From assembly GCA_037043015.1 (NCBI GenBank), contig CM073327.1:13994727-14058726 (forward strand): DNA of 64,000 bases. The letters are read 5' to 3'. The notes below the pieces were generated by a model. It worked only from the letters and a program-made list of their open reading frames with translations. It was not told the DNA's origin and ran no database searches. Made by a program: the position numbers and the translations under genes. How positions within the stretch are numbered: the first letter of the stretch is position 1; each line of letters starts with the position of its first letter. Positions 32,090-44,054 of the stretch are shown here, in pieces. Source of the stretch: Bryum argenteum. Taxonomy: Eukaryota; Streptophyta; Bryopsida; Bryales; Bryaceae.

Positions 32090-32575
32090 GTATATATCTA
32101 TGCAACTCGCAGCTGCTGCTTTGAGTCACCGTTCTGATGGTCCTGGAGATGTTAGTGTCCTCCGTCGCTTGTCGATACCAATTGCCGGGACGTCCACGTT
32201 GTCTGCTCCTGAGGGTTACCACTGTAGCTACCTGGAAGTCCCGCACCAGCTGCGTTGGAAGGGCAAGCACGATGACGGAAGATCCAATTGTGGGTGGCAC
32301 ATGCCGGTTCATGTGTTGCTCTGGACTCGTGCGCTTCTAGTAAGATTCCTGTTTTCAATATTTTGCCATCATGGCCTGCGATTCTTTCCGCTGTGCTGCG
32401 CTTGAGGTCATGGTGTTGGTAGTAGAAGGTTAGCTCTCGGTTTGTCCGTATTAGTGCCGGGGAATATAATGATTGGTGTGTCAGGTAGGTCTTGTAGGAA
32501 GACGAAACTTAGGTAGGGTGTAGACGCCTTAGTTTAGAGGGATGTTTTGAGGTCTTTAGCGATTCTTGAAGCGGA
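32090..32575 (+). other. Leader of gene copy 1, with a probable 5'-UTR intron
   Basis: The block is conserved at 39650-40206 and 49030-49540. A donor GTAAGATT at 32340 and an acceptor ending CTTTAG at 32559 would remove ~220 bases before the start codon. A ~100-codon frame (32085-32405) is frame-shifted or stopped in the other copies, so it is more likely leader or uORF than coding exon. Confidence 0.5.
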
Positions 32576-35131
32576 ATGGCGACCGGAATATACCTCAATG
32601 TAGAGCAAATTCTTGTAGCGGATCCTCTAGATTGTTCATCTAAAGGTGTTGTACGAAGTCGCTTGGACCGCATATATAAAACCCGCCGATCATATGAGAT
32701 GCTCCAAAATTACTTTCGGGAACTTTTCGTACAACGTCACGGAAGTGTCTGTACAATGTCAATCTTGATGTCCCAAACAGAGGCCGACTTGCTTGAGATG
32801 TTTGGAGCAATCTGCACGGTTAGTCACCTATATACAGGTACTTTGGGCATTATAAGAGGGGTCCTGGAGCGGATTGTGAAGCGTGGCAACTACCATCATG
32901 TTCCACTTTTTCTAGGCTATCTTCTGGGCAATGGTAAGCTTGGGGTATCACTTTTTGGACACACTAATTGGGTTATTTTTATTGAAAGCCTCCAAAGTTT
33001 GTCTAATTTAGTCATTTTAATCAAGTAAAAAGACCCTAAAATAGAAAATAAAATATCATGCACCTCACTGAAATCAAAGTATATATGCCTATAGATTTTT
33101 TTTTAGATTTTTTATTTTTTTTGGATCCATTCATAGATGAGGGAAAAAGTGTTGAATTTGGGGATTTGCAGGCATTATAGTGCACAATGAATTAATTTTT
33201 TTATTATCAGATAAATTATTTTGTATTCTATACAAGAAGATGTAGGTCATATTCAAAAATTATATTAAAATAAAAATGGTTGATATTCCATTTGCTTGAT
33301 TCTATGGATTTTAGGTTATTGGGACATGACTTACTTTTTCAACTAAAAAATCAAATAAAATTACTTCAAAATAATTTTTTTAATTTTTAATTTTTTTTCC
33401 TGATACATTATAAGTATAGACAACTAAAACCACATCTAATGAAGTCTTATTGTATTACAATTTAAAAATGGATATGTTTGTCACACCAGCATAGAGTGCA
33501 ATTGTTCATGGGACAACCTTTTTGGGTACCCCAACCAGACCATCACCCTTCTCAGAAACCGTACCGATGAATATGGGTTTATTGTAAGCGATATCGTGCT
33601 TCGGGCTGAACGAGCCGTCGAGGGAATGTACAAGAACGAGACCTGCGATGGTGCGTTTCCTTCTCATCATTCACAGCACGTGTTCACCGTTGCGGTTGCG
33701 GCCGTGCTCCACCTCCTGGCATTTGTTTTGCAGTACCTCATAGGCTACATCGACAGAGGCGGCACCAAGACCTACTCCTCTGGTTGCTTCGACTTTCGAG
33801 CCTCCTATGTTAGTGTTATGCTATTCCTTGCCGCCTTCGTCTGGATTAAATTCAGACAGGCAGCCCGACCATCCACCGGCAAGCGCAAGCAACCTGAGCA
33901 TCCAGTAGACGATGCAAGTGACTCTAGCCATGTCTTCCGCAGAAAGTATGGATCGATCACCAAGTACGAAGCCAGATACCTTATACCGGTGAACATGAGA
34001 GACGAGGCCCACCCCGTCAAACATCCTCGTCTTACTCTCGGTGAGTACGAGATACCTGAGGTGGCTGCGTTTGTATGGCGAGTAGCAGAGACCTGCTATG
34101 AAGGTCAGCGGGGGACTTGCTGTGTGACGCTTCAGGGTAATCCATACACGTTCCCCGTCCCAGCGATGAGTGAGCAAGAGCGAGGGCTCGTAGGCGAAGT
34201 GAAGAGGAAATGGGTGATGGAGTATGCGAAGGTCGTGGGGAAGAACGAGTATGAGAAGTATGCGGAGCGGTCGGCCCTTGTTACCAGCACAAGATCACAT
34301 GATGGTTCTCCATTTCGTCGTGCATGTCAGCCGACTGTGAAGCTTGCCCAGACTGCAAATGAGCCTCTGAATGGGTCGGAGGTTCCATCTTGCTCGGTTC
34401 CGCTTCCAGTCTTGGAGGAGCTCACCGCTGGCTCGGAACTCTTTCAAGTGAACCGCCAAGGACCTGCTCAAGGTCTTGAGAGTCGTATAATTTCGGAAGA
34501 AGTCGAAGCGCAATGGCATCGGGAATCACCTCCATCTGGTGGCTTGCCGACGGAATCTTATTCTGAGGAATTGATGCGCATCCTTGAGGAGATTAGCCCT
34601 GATGCATCATTCGAGCAGGAAAGTCCACTCGGCAGAAACATACCCTACTCGGATTTCGCTCTACTTGAGGATGACAGTTCGCCTATCGTCGAATCTGAGG
34701 GTGCGACTGTTGAACACCCTTGGTTGTGGTCTGTCCAGACTTTTCAGCAAGGAAGGGTTGCTAGTGATGCGGTCCTGCAGTATGCTGATAGAAGTGGAAC
34801 TGACCCTGTCGTTGTCGAGCAAAGTCAGATGGTGCTCTTTCAGCAGCAGAACCCCCAGGTTATTCAAGGGTCGGAGTCACAGCTTGCCGAGCCTTCACAG
34901 CACATCTCCAATTGCTCGGGAGAGCCTTCCAAATCCATCCCTGAGCAATATGAGCAGTTGCTCAAGGATCATGAGCGCTTGCTCAAGGATTATGAGCTCT
35001 TGCGGAAGGAGAAGGAGCTTGCTGAACAGGGAAAGGAGCTTGCTGAACAGGAAAAGGAGAGCTGGCGTGAGAAGTACGAGTGTCTGGAAAATTCAATTCT
35101 TGGTCTAGCTCGCAAAATTCGAAGTTTCTAA
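32576..35131 (+). pseudogene. Unknown two-membrane-segment gene, copy 1, interrupted by a transposon
   Basis: The first ~115 codons (MATGIYLNVEQ... to GNYHHVPLFLGYLL) run from 32576 to 32925. A 623-bp transposon follows, and the second half resumes at 33549 and stays open to 35131. The downstream 500 residues match copy 3 closely through the membrane and central regions; the N-terminal part is much more divergent. The C-terminus has an extra KELAEQ repeat. The transposon brings a GTAAGC donor near its left end and ends next to a TTCTCAG acceptor. Splicing these would shift the frame by five bases, so function is unlikely unless translation starts at 33596. I do not recognise the family. Confidence 0.75.
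32926..33548. mobile_element. 623-bp inverted-repeat transposon inside gene copy 1
   Basis: The element starts GGGCAATGGTAAGCTTGGGG and ends in the complement of GGGTGATGGTCTGGTTGGGG (17 of 22 terminal bases pair, by eye). It is flanked by TTCT at 32922-32925 and 33549-33552. Copies 2 and 3 of the gene show the empty site. A nearly identical copy at 54074-54696 is flanked by TAAT. It has no coding capacity. The target length could be read as 3 to 5 bases; GGG ends suggest PIF/Harbinger-like affinity, unproven. Confidence 0.85.
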
Positions 35132-36700
35132 TGACTGACTGTCTTCCCGTTTCGTACTCAATGTCTACCTCAATCTGAGAGTAACAGAACAAGTGAAATC
35201 TCAAGGCCGTTACGTGGTCAATGTATACTCAAGGCTTGTATTCCAGCTTTTGGACTTCTTTTGTCATCCAGATTCAGGTCCTTAATCAGGCTCACAATCA
35301 ATGTTTGTGGATTCTTGCGTTTCGAACTGGCAATATTTTACACCAGGTGGCCAAATGATAAGATGCTTTGGCTCTGATTCAGGACGTAGCATGGAGTGTA
35401 TCTAATTATCACTTATACATCCCAACCGTTAAACGGAAATGTGATATTGTTTTCTGAATTCTGGTATGAATATCGTAAGTAACGATGTCTAATTCGTTCT
35501 TGATGCTGTGCAGTGCGAAGTGTTCTGTATGAGATAAACAAGAGTTTGCTTTCAGCGGTAACTGATGATGAGTTTGTTTACATGTAGACCTGTACAATTG
35601 CAAAATCACCACTTTATATCTCCTGTTCGTGCACTTCCATGAATTGCAAGTTTCCTAGGGAATGCTTACTTGAGCCAGTGTGCAACTTAATTACCCTCAG
35701 GATGTGATTCTCCGGTGCGTACAGTGAGATTTGAATTTCTGCCAATTACATCGATGTTGCTAATTGATGATTGTAGCACTAATCACCACTTTTGACTCTG
35801 AATGTTGAACACAGGCAAAAGTGTTAACTCCTCCTTTGCGAGAGATCACTTTTTGGCAGTTAGCAAGTTTGATCGAATCCTCCTTTTGTGTTACTTTGGT
35901 TTAAGATGTTTTCGATATTTTTGATAGATTAGAGAGCATATGCTGTGATGCGTGCCCTCAGTGTAGATGAGCCTTTGAATGTGTTGGACACTCCATCTCC
36001 TCCGTTTCCGCTACCGTCTCCACGTGAGGGAGATTGTTGGTGCGAAGATCACACTTTTGAGGGTCCTTTTATTCCGGACGGTGTTGAATCGCAATGGCCC
36101 GGGGAGCTAGCCACCACCATTTGATGGCATGAGGACGAACTTGAATCGTGAGTCCGTTGAGGAGGAATTTCAGGCCATGTGTGCACGACTTGGCTTTTAT
36201 TCTGCACCTCAGATGAAATTAAAGTACACCCGACAGAAACATGCCTTACTGTGATTCTGCTCACATTGCGAAGCTGCGACTGAGGATACCGATTACCCTC
36301 AAGTGTGGTCTATTATAATTATTAATCTTCTTCTTCTTTCTCCTTACTCCTCCTTTCTGATTGCGTCACGGATCAAGATGGGACATGGAGCTCCGGACGT
36401 CCAGTTCTTCTCTCTTCACAAGACTAACGAAGGAGGTTTGCTAGACATGCGGATTTGGAACCACTCTGAAGCTTCAGAGTAGTTGAAGTTTCAACTACAA
36501 TTGGTCAAAATATGGAAAACAACCCCTAGTACTTTAGAGTCTTTACATCATGTGCCGAAATTGCAAAAGACCTATAATTGCAAGCTCAAAAAAGAAGGTC
36601 TATAAAGTTTCAGACTAGCCTACCGACAGAGCAACAACTTCCAGAACATGTTGTTTTGCAATGCATATCTATTTGACGTTTTACTCTAGTTGACGGTTTT
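35132..36700 (+). pseudogene. Copy 1 3' flank with a degenerate C-terminal gene fragment
   Basis: Around 35940-36330 the DNA matches the C-terminal third of the unknown gene in degenerate form: GATGAGCCTTTGAATG mirrors the NEPLNGS codons, TTGAATCGCAATGGCC mirrors VEAQW, and later bases mirror the region before WSVQTF. Stops and gaps break it. Related shorter fragments lie at ~42560-42740 and ~51930-52090. The rest is 3' flank without a gene. Confidence 0.6.
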
Positions 36701-38335
36701 ACGTTACATTGTCAATAAGGGTCCATGTATCATCCCCTCCCCCAGGTTCCCCTGCAATATAATAAACTTTACAGGGAATGTTTTGAGTCATTTTTGTTGG
36801 TGACTGAGGGTTATTACTGTAGCTAGGAATCCAGTTGCTCCTCCAGAGGACAAGTAAGCACGATGCGGGCAATTGAGGGCGGCACATGCCATAATTTAGT
36901 GTTGGTTAAATAGGATTTGAGTGGTTAAGTAAGTGTCGGTGGATCTTGTCTTCAGATTCTATTGCTATGAGGGCGGACAATTTTTCTCGTGTAGGCACAG
37001 CAGACTTAAGGTCACAGTGTTGGTTGTAGAAGGTTCGTCCTTGCCTTGCTGTGTCGGTGTGATGAGTCTCGTGTGATGAGTGTCGGGGACTTAGATCGAT
37101 GTGTAAGAGAGTCTCGTAGGAAGACGAAACATAATCATGACCATGTTTTACTTTGGGTGATGATAGAATGCTTTGGGCTTTAATTCAGGAGACTAGGATA
37201 AATGTGTGCACCTAGACCAATTATAAAACAGACAAAAGGTTTATCAAACGTTGTTCTTGTGTTGGTATTGCACTTTTGCTACACCATAAGTAATCATGTC
37301 TTCTTTGTTGTTGATTATGTGATCCATGGGTGCTTTTCATAATGCTTCACATGTCAACAACATTTGTGATCATAGTCAAAATCTCAAAAATGGAATGTGT
37401 AATGAAGAGTGTGTTGATTCTCAATGAAATTTGGAGATGCTTGAATCATGTTGAATGTGGAGTGTCCATGAAGGATTCACCCTTTTTATGTCAATATTCA
37501 TGAAAAGCATCGTAACATTTTGCAACCCAATTTACATAACAAGATGTCGAATATGAAGAAGTTCTAATTGATTCTCTTGTGGAACAAAAAAATTGCTCCT
37601 ACAAGGATTCATGTGCAATTTAGCAATCAACCATCTCTATGCACTTTTACCTATACCTCAATCACTAAGGGTAAAATGGTTTTTACTAGGCCCGTGTGTG
37701 GTATAGTCTTTTTATGTTAAAAATTGTCAAAAGTATTGTTGATTTATTACTTGTGGTAATGTGGTATGTAAGATTGTAGTTTAGAAACATCAAAACTCAC
37801 AAATGTTAAAAAAACCCCATTGTGTACTACATTAGAGAGAACTGTGCATCAAAATGTGCATTTCTACTATTTGATGGAGGTAGTTTGTTTGTGTGACTGT
37901 GTGGGAGTGATGACATTATGATCTCGGGCATGGCCGATTGGATCAAGGCGCATGAGGTCTCGTTGGAAGCTCACTTTTTTGTAGAGGTGTTGACGACAAT
38001 CATGTCGTGATTATGATTTCCAAGAAATTGAATCTCCAAGTATTTATGGTCCCATAAATATTAAAAATTATTTGTATGAGTGTGGCAACGCACAAGGGAC
38101 GTACAAGTAATGTATGATATTACCGATCAAATCAAAGGCTTTACTAATTCCTAAAGGCATAAGGATTTTTAAGAAAACTTAGACATGTTACAAAATCTAC
38201 ATTCTATAACTTTTATAAAGCTTTTCTAGAAGATAAAATGAAGACCTTGACCCTCAAATTCATTCCACAAAGTTGAGTTCCTAAAAATGGTGTTTACTTT
38301 AATTTTCATTGGAGTAAAGAGACTATATTTGAAAT
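36700..38335. other. Second leader remnant and AT-rich spacer of unit 1
   Basis: 36700-37150 is a diverged copy of the gene leader (GAGGGTTA..ACTGTAGCTA, then a GTGTTGGT.GTAGAAGGTT block). It is not followed by a coding region. 37150-38335 is AT-rich with short repeats, matching 44500-45750 and 53230-54070. No gene is supported. Confidence 0.6.
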
Positions 38336-39080
38336 GACTAAAAGCCTAGTGCTCCATTGTTGGTACAGTTCCAGTTTTGAGCACTCTCCCTAAGATACCT
38401 TGGAAGATTGGGAAACAACAGAAAGTTTCACTTCTTTTCAACCACCAATGGAGTTACACTAATTCCAAAGGTTATTTATATCGAGTCCTCAAGTTTGGAG
38501 CATTACAAGTTTACAACCACGCAATTGGAAGTGAACCAATATGGACGTGTTGTTAAACAGTTATTATACTTCTACATCTTGACATTTGAAACATTACAAT
38601 CATGCGATATTTTCCACTATAATCAATTTGTGTAACTCAGTTTTGAATAATTTGAACCCAACTGACTAAGACAAGTAGGCGTCAATGGACTAAGACAAGT
38701 AGGGGTCAATGATATCAATTGCTGAATCGTTTCCTATGGTCTTGCTAAATCGTTTCTTTTGGTTTATTCTTGTTTGTAAGCACAGACAATACTATCCCAC
38801 AGAGCAAGGAATTCCTCTGGTTATTGATGTATTTCTCAAAAGCTTAATATAGTAAGGTAACCAATAAACTTTTAGCACGGATAAGTTACTTGACGGATGT
38901 TATGAGTGCAAGCAGATTCTGCAGCATGGGGAAAATTAAAACTAAGTTATCTAGAGGAAGTGAAATCTACATATTTGGACTTTTTGCAATAGTGAGTTAT
39001 GAATTTTCGAAATTGAAAATGTAGGTGTTCCTAAAATGGTGCTCTAAAGTGACATCCTACAAGGTTTGCAACAAGTGTAG

Positions 39081-39336
39081 ATCCTCAATTCCGTTAAAAT
39101 GGCGTTATGCCGCTAAAATGGCATACCTCAACTTTCTGAACTATAGTTCAAAAACCATGTGATATAACAGAATTTGAAGGTGATATTATGGAAAATCTCT
39201 GACACTGTATATAAAGGAATGATATTATTCAAAAAATTGTGATATTATAGAATACACCATTCCATGTGAGCACATATGTAAGATTTGGTGTGACAAAATG
39301 GCACATGGCATAGTGCCATTTTAACGGAATTGAGGT
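39081..39336. mobile_element. 256-bp MITE with ~20-bp inverted ends
   Basis: Both ends carry CCTCAATTCCGTTAAAATGG in inverted orientation. TGTAG is duplicated at 39076-39080 and 39337-39341. Unit 3 (near 46720) shows the empty site. A 5-bp duplication fits none of the common plant MITE classes well. No coding capacity. Confidence 0.8.
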
Positions 39337-39649
39337 TGTAGGGTAATGTCATATACAGAAGCTATTATGTACTTGTTACTAAAGATTACTAAAGCTCTAT
39401 TTTTGACACTGCGCCATACTTGACAAATCTACTTTACATTGTTTGGTTTTTAAAATAAAAAATGAAAAAAAGAGAAAGAAATAATTTCCTTTTAGTTACA
39501 TGTTAACACATAAACGACCAAGCAAGCACAAGGGGTTTTTTCGTAGCGGAATCTGCTCTGTAGCTCTCATTGTACTCAACTTTTCACTTACATTTCGATG
39601 TCAAACTAGTCACCTTCCCCAACGTAGTCACCTTCCCCACTCCCCTCCC

Positions 39650-40206
39650 CCAACTCAATGTATATTTCTATGCACCTCGCAGTACTGCTTTGAGTGACCG
39701 TGCTGATGATCCTGGAGATGTTATTGTCCTCCGTCGCCTGTTGATTCCAATTGCCGGGACTTCCAAGTTGTCTGCTCTCGAGGGTTACCACTGTAGCTAC
39801 CTGGAACTCCAGCACCAGCTGCGTTGGAAGAGCAAGCACGATGGAGGGAGATCCGATTGTGGGCGGCACATGCCGGTTCATGTGCTACTCTAGACTCGTG
39901 TGCTTCTAATAAGATTCCAGTTTTCAATTTTCTGCAATCATGGCCTGCGGTTCTTTTCGTGCGCCCTTAGGGCGCTTGAGGTCATGGTGTTGGTAGTAGA
40001 AGGTTAGCTCTCCCGAAGTTTGTCTGTATCCGTGTCGGGGAAGATAATGATCGGTGTGTCAGGTAGGTCTTGTAAGAGGACGAAACTTAGGTAGGGTGTA
40101 GACGCCTTAGTTCAGAGAGATGTGACTTACACTTTCAGGATTTTTTAGTTGTGGGTTGCCTTTGCTTCACTTGAGGGCTTTAATAAGCAATTTATGAAGC
40201 GAAATG
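39650..40206 (+). other. Leader of gene copy 2 with lost splice sites
   Basis: The leader block aligns with copies 1 and 3. The donor read as CTAGTAAGATT there is CTAATAAGATT here, and the CTTTAG acceptor has become CTTTAAT. Both changes remove the GT and AG of the presumed 5'-UTR intron. Confidence 0.55.
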
Positions 40207-42108
40207 GGGACCGAAACAGAAAACTCTTTAGAGAATACCCGTGAAGGTGACCCTCTAAATTGTTAGTGTTATACAATATCTCTTTGACAAAATAGATCTC
40301 TTCCGAAAAGAGACATTGCCATGTATTTCTAAGGAATCGTTCATAAAACGTTACGGATGGATATGTACAATTTCAATCATCATGTCCCAATCAGAGGCCG
40401 ACTTGCTTGAGATGTTTGGAGCAATCTGGACGTCTAGTGTACAGTATTTAGATGCTATGAACATAATAGAAGGAGTCATGGTGCGGTTTGTGAAGCGTGG
40501 CAACTACCATCATGTTCCACTTTTTCTAGACTATCTTCTCAGAAACGATAGATATTTTGATGTCCAAGATGGGTTTATACTCGAGAGCGTGCTTCGTGCT
40601 GAGCAAGCCGTCGAGAATATGTACGAGTACGAAACCTTACGAAACCTGCGATGGTGCGAATTCCTTCTCCGCATTCACAGCACGCCTTCACCGCTGCGGT
40701 TGCGGCCGTGCTCCACCTCCTGGCATTTGTTTTGCAGTACCTCATAGGCTACATCGACAAAGGCGGAACCAAGACCTACTCCTCCGGTTGCTTCGACTTT
40801 CGAGCCTCCTATGTTAGTGTTATGCTATTCCTTGCCGCCTTCGTCTGGATTAAATTCAGACAGGCAGCCCGACCATCCACGGGCAAGCGCAAGCAACCTG
40901 AGCATCCAGTAGACGACGCAAGTGACTCAAGCCATGTCTTTCGCAGAAAACGTGGATTGATCACCAAGTACGAAGCCAGATACCTTATACCGGTGAACAT
41001 GAGAGACGAGGCCCACCCCGTCAAACATCCTCGTCTTACTCTCGGTGAGTACGAGATACCTGAGGTGGCTGCGTTTGTATGGCGAGTAGCAGAGACCTGC
41101 TATGAAGGTCAGCGGGGGACTTGCTGTGTAACGCTTCAGGGTAATCAACACGCGTTCCCCGTCCGAGCGATGAGTGAGCAAGAGCGAGGGCTTTTAGGCG
41201 AAGTGTTCAAGAGGAAATGGGTGATAGAGTATGCGAAGGTCGTGGGGAAGAACGAGTATGAGAAGTATGCGGAGCGGTCGGCCCTTGCCACCAGCACAAG
41301 ACCACATGATCGTACTGCATTTCGTCGTGCATGTAAGCCGTATCTGATGCTTGCCCAGACTGCATATGAGCCACTGAATGGGTCGGACGCTCCACCTTGC
41401 CCGGTTCCGCCTCCAGTCGGTGAGGAGCTCAACGCTGGCTCGGAACCCTTTCAACTGAACCACCAAGGACCTGCTCAAGGTTTTGAGAGTCGTATAATTT
41501 CGGAAGGAGTCGAAGCGCATTGGCATCGGGAATCAGCTTCATCTGGTGGCTTGCCGACGGATATTGATTCTGAGGAACTGATGCGCATCCTTGAGGAGAA
41601 TAGCCCTGATCCTCCATTCGAGCAGGAAAGTCCACTCGGCAGAATCATACCCTACTTGGGTTCCGCTCTACTTGAGGATGACAGTTCGCCTATCGTCGAA
41701 TCTGAAGCTGCGGCTGTTGAACACCCTCGGTCATGGTCTGTCCAGACTTTTCAGCAAGGATGGGATGCTGGTGATGCGGTCCTGCAGTATGCTGATAGAA
41801 GTGGAACTGACCCTGTCGTTGTCGAGCCAAGTACGATGGTGTTCTTTCAGCAGCAGAACCCTCAGGTTATTCAAGGGTCAGAGTCACAGCTTGCCGAGCC
41901 TTTACACCACATCTCCAATCGCTCGGGAGAGCCTTCCAAATCCATCCCTCAGCAATATGAGCACTTGCTCAAGGATCATGAGCGCTTGCTCAAGGATTAT
42001 GAGCTCTTGCGGAAGGAGAAGGAGAGCTGGCGTGAGAAGTACGAGTGTCTGGAGAATTCAATCGTTGCTCTAGCTCGCAAAAGTGTGTTAGCTCATCCCC
42101 ACGATTGA
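40207..42108 (+). pseudogene. Unknown two-membrane-segment gene, copy 2, decayed at the 5' end
   Basis: The frame starting MGTETENSLE at 40207 stops after ~20 codons. Homology then resumes in an open frame at 40316-40747 and, after insertions of ~10 and 1 bases near 40637-40664, in another frame from 40651 to 42108. That frame encodes both membrane segments, the central domain and the coiled coil with the fewest repeats of the three copies. The core is nearly identical to copies 1 and 3 with mostly silent changes. A protein could only start internally, near 40651. Confidence 0.75.
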
Positions 42109-44050
42109 GGCATACATACGTTTGGAAGTTCGTGATGTAATGGTTGGTTCTAGGTTCACACTCATTGATACCTGATTCATTTCTCTCTTCCGCTTGCCGC
42201 GATACTCAGGAGTGATGGAGTTGAAGTTGGATAGTTTGATGTGCCTACGACGATATAGCATTCTCTGTTCATTACATCCCCGTTATATATACAAGTTCCA
42301 TTTTGTATCAGTTTCTAATTTGAAAGAATTGTAGACATGGGGAATACACTTAGTTGTCACCACTTGGGCATGCGAGTTGCTAATGACTGACCTCCGGTTT
42401 CTTACTCAATGGCTGCCTCAATCTGAGAGTAACAGAACAAGTGAAATCTCAAGATTGATCACGTGCTCAATGTATCTTGAGATGCTTTGGCCTCTGATTC
42501 AGGACGTAGCATGAAGTTTCTCATAATTCATCATTTATACATCCCAACCTTTAAACGGTAATGTGATTTTGAGGCCTTCTGTGCAAGACTTGGCTTTTAT
42601 TCTGCACCTCAGCAGAAATCGAAGTACACCCGACAGAAGCATGCCTTTCCTTGATTCTGCTCACACCGACAGATCGCCACATTGCGAAGCTGCGACTGAG
42701 GACATCGATTACCCTCAAGTGTGGTCTATTAATATTATTTTTCCTCTTGTTCTGTCTCCATTCTCCTCCTTTCTGATTGCATCACGGATCAAGATGGGGC
42801 ATGGAGCTCCGGACGTCCAGGTCTTCTCTCCTCACAAAACCAACGAAGAAGGTTTGCTAGAGATGCGGATTTGAGACCACTCTGAAGTTTCAGAGTAGTT
42901 GAAGTTTCAACTATAATTGGTCAAAGTTTGGAAAACAACCCCTAGTACTTAAGAGTCTATTCTTCATGTGTCGAAATTGCAAAAGACCTATAATTTCTCA
43001 TAAAGAGAAGACTACCACCACGATCGTTGATGGTGAGCACTGCTAAATACTTCAAGATAAAGTTTCAGACTATCCCACCGATAGAGCAGCATCTTCGGTA
43101 AGATGCATTTTTGCAATGCTTGAGTCTGGTTGACGTTTTAAGTTACATTGGACATCAATAGGCGTCCATGTATCATCCCTTCCCTCCAGGTTCCCCGTGC
43201 AATATGATAAACTTTATTGGGAATGTTTCGAGTCATCTTTGGTGATGACTGAGGGTTACTACTATCGCAACGGAAGCGTGGTGGGCCCATAACCTATTGT
43301 TTGAGATGCAATAAAGTTGTCTCATACACCATGACACTGTTTTTCCTCCAATCAGAATATTATACCAAATTATGTTGAGTTTTGTACAATTCTGTACTTA
43401 AACACAGAGTACAATCGCTTCCTAACACAGACTACTCGCCTTACATATATTCAACTATCCTCACACACCTTACACTCGATGCGACACGTTAGACACGGAG
43501 AGAAAGACTATTCAAAGGTACACACCCTTAGTAGGCGCTACACTTAGTCACATGATTGCTAGCTGCATGCCTACATGTCGATGTGGGCAAACATATCACC
43601 TGTGTCAGCTAATTCACATGAGTGGTATTGGGTTTGACTCCCCATAGTGCTGATACTACAATAACTACTATAGGTAGGAATTGTTCGAGTAGCTTCTGCA
43701 TAGGAAGAGCAAGCACGTTGGGGGCAATGAAGGGCGACACATGTGATTTAAGTGTTGGTTTGGGATTTGAGTAGTTGTAGTGAGAGTCTATGGTTCCATG
43801 TTTTGAGATTCTACTGCCATCACGGCGGGCAGATTTTCTCGTGTGGGCACGACGGACGGACTTGAGGTCATGGTGTTGGTTGTAGAAGATTCGTCCTTGG
43901 TGTGTCGGTGTGATGACTCTCGGGGACCTAGATCGATGTTTAAGGTAAGTCTTGTTACAGTAGGAAGACAAAACATAGTTATGTAGTAGGAGCCTTAGTC
44001 TTGTAGAATTTAGACTACCATATTAAGATTTTACGATTGCTTTGTTTCAC
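42109..44050. other. Unit 2 3' flank, gene fragment and leader remnant
   Basis: 42560-42740 is a degenerate gene fragment, 42740-43257 is conserved flank, and 43664-43990 continues the leader remnant after the 398-bp insert. No gene is supported; frames at 42563-42874 and 43609-43976 lie in repeat copies. Confidence 0.6.
43266..43663. mobile_element. 398-bp insertion starting with initiator tRNA-Met 5'-half sequence
   Basis: An 8-bp duplication, ACTACTAT, flanks it (43258-43265, 43664-43671), and units 1 and 3 show the empty site. The left end reads CGCAACGGAAGCGTGGTGGG and continues CCCATAACC, matching the D-arm to anticodon part of plant initiator tRNA-Met with one mismatch. Three bases later TGTTTGAG begins a 296-bp stretch ending GGGCAAACA (43298-43593), like an LTR on the minus strand with a half-tRNA primer site. 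Near the right end is a B-box-like GGTTTGACTCCCC (43631-43643). It may be a SINE, a tRNA-primed retrotransposon cDNA, or a solo LTR with its primer site. Confidence 0.7.
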
Positions 44051-44054
44051 TTAA

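Larger units (their letters stand above)
28641..38335 (+). repeat. Tandem unit 1 of the triplicated block
   Basis: Order of shared modules: lead region (28641-29975), leader and gene copy (31905-35131), gene 3' fragment and second leader remnant (35940-37150), AT-rich spacer (37150-38335). The same order recurs in units 2 and 3. Unit 1 is lengthened by a 187-bp retroposon, a ~1.9-kb fold-back insertion and a 623-bp transposon inside the gene. Boundaries are approximate and judged by eye. Confidence 0.8.

Noticed and set aside
32085..32405. Leader frame of gene copy 1 as a coding first exon
   Set aside because: The same block is frame-shifted in copy 3 and stopped in copy 2, and splicing to the next exon would not enter the main frame.
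43266..43300. Functional initiator tRNA-Met gene
   Set aside because: Only the 5' half is present; the variable arm, T-arm and acceptor stem do not follow at the right distance.
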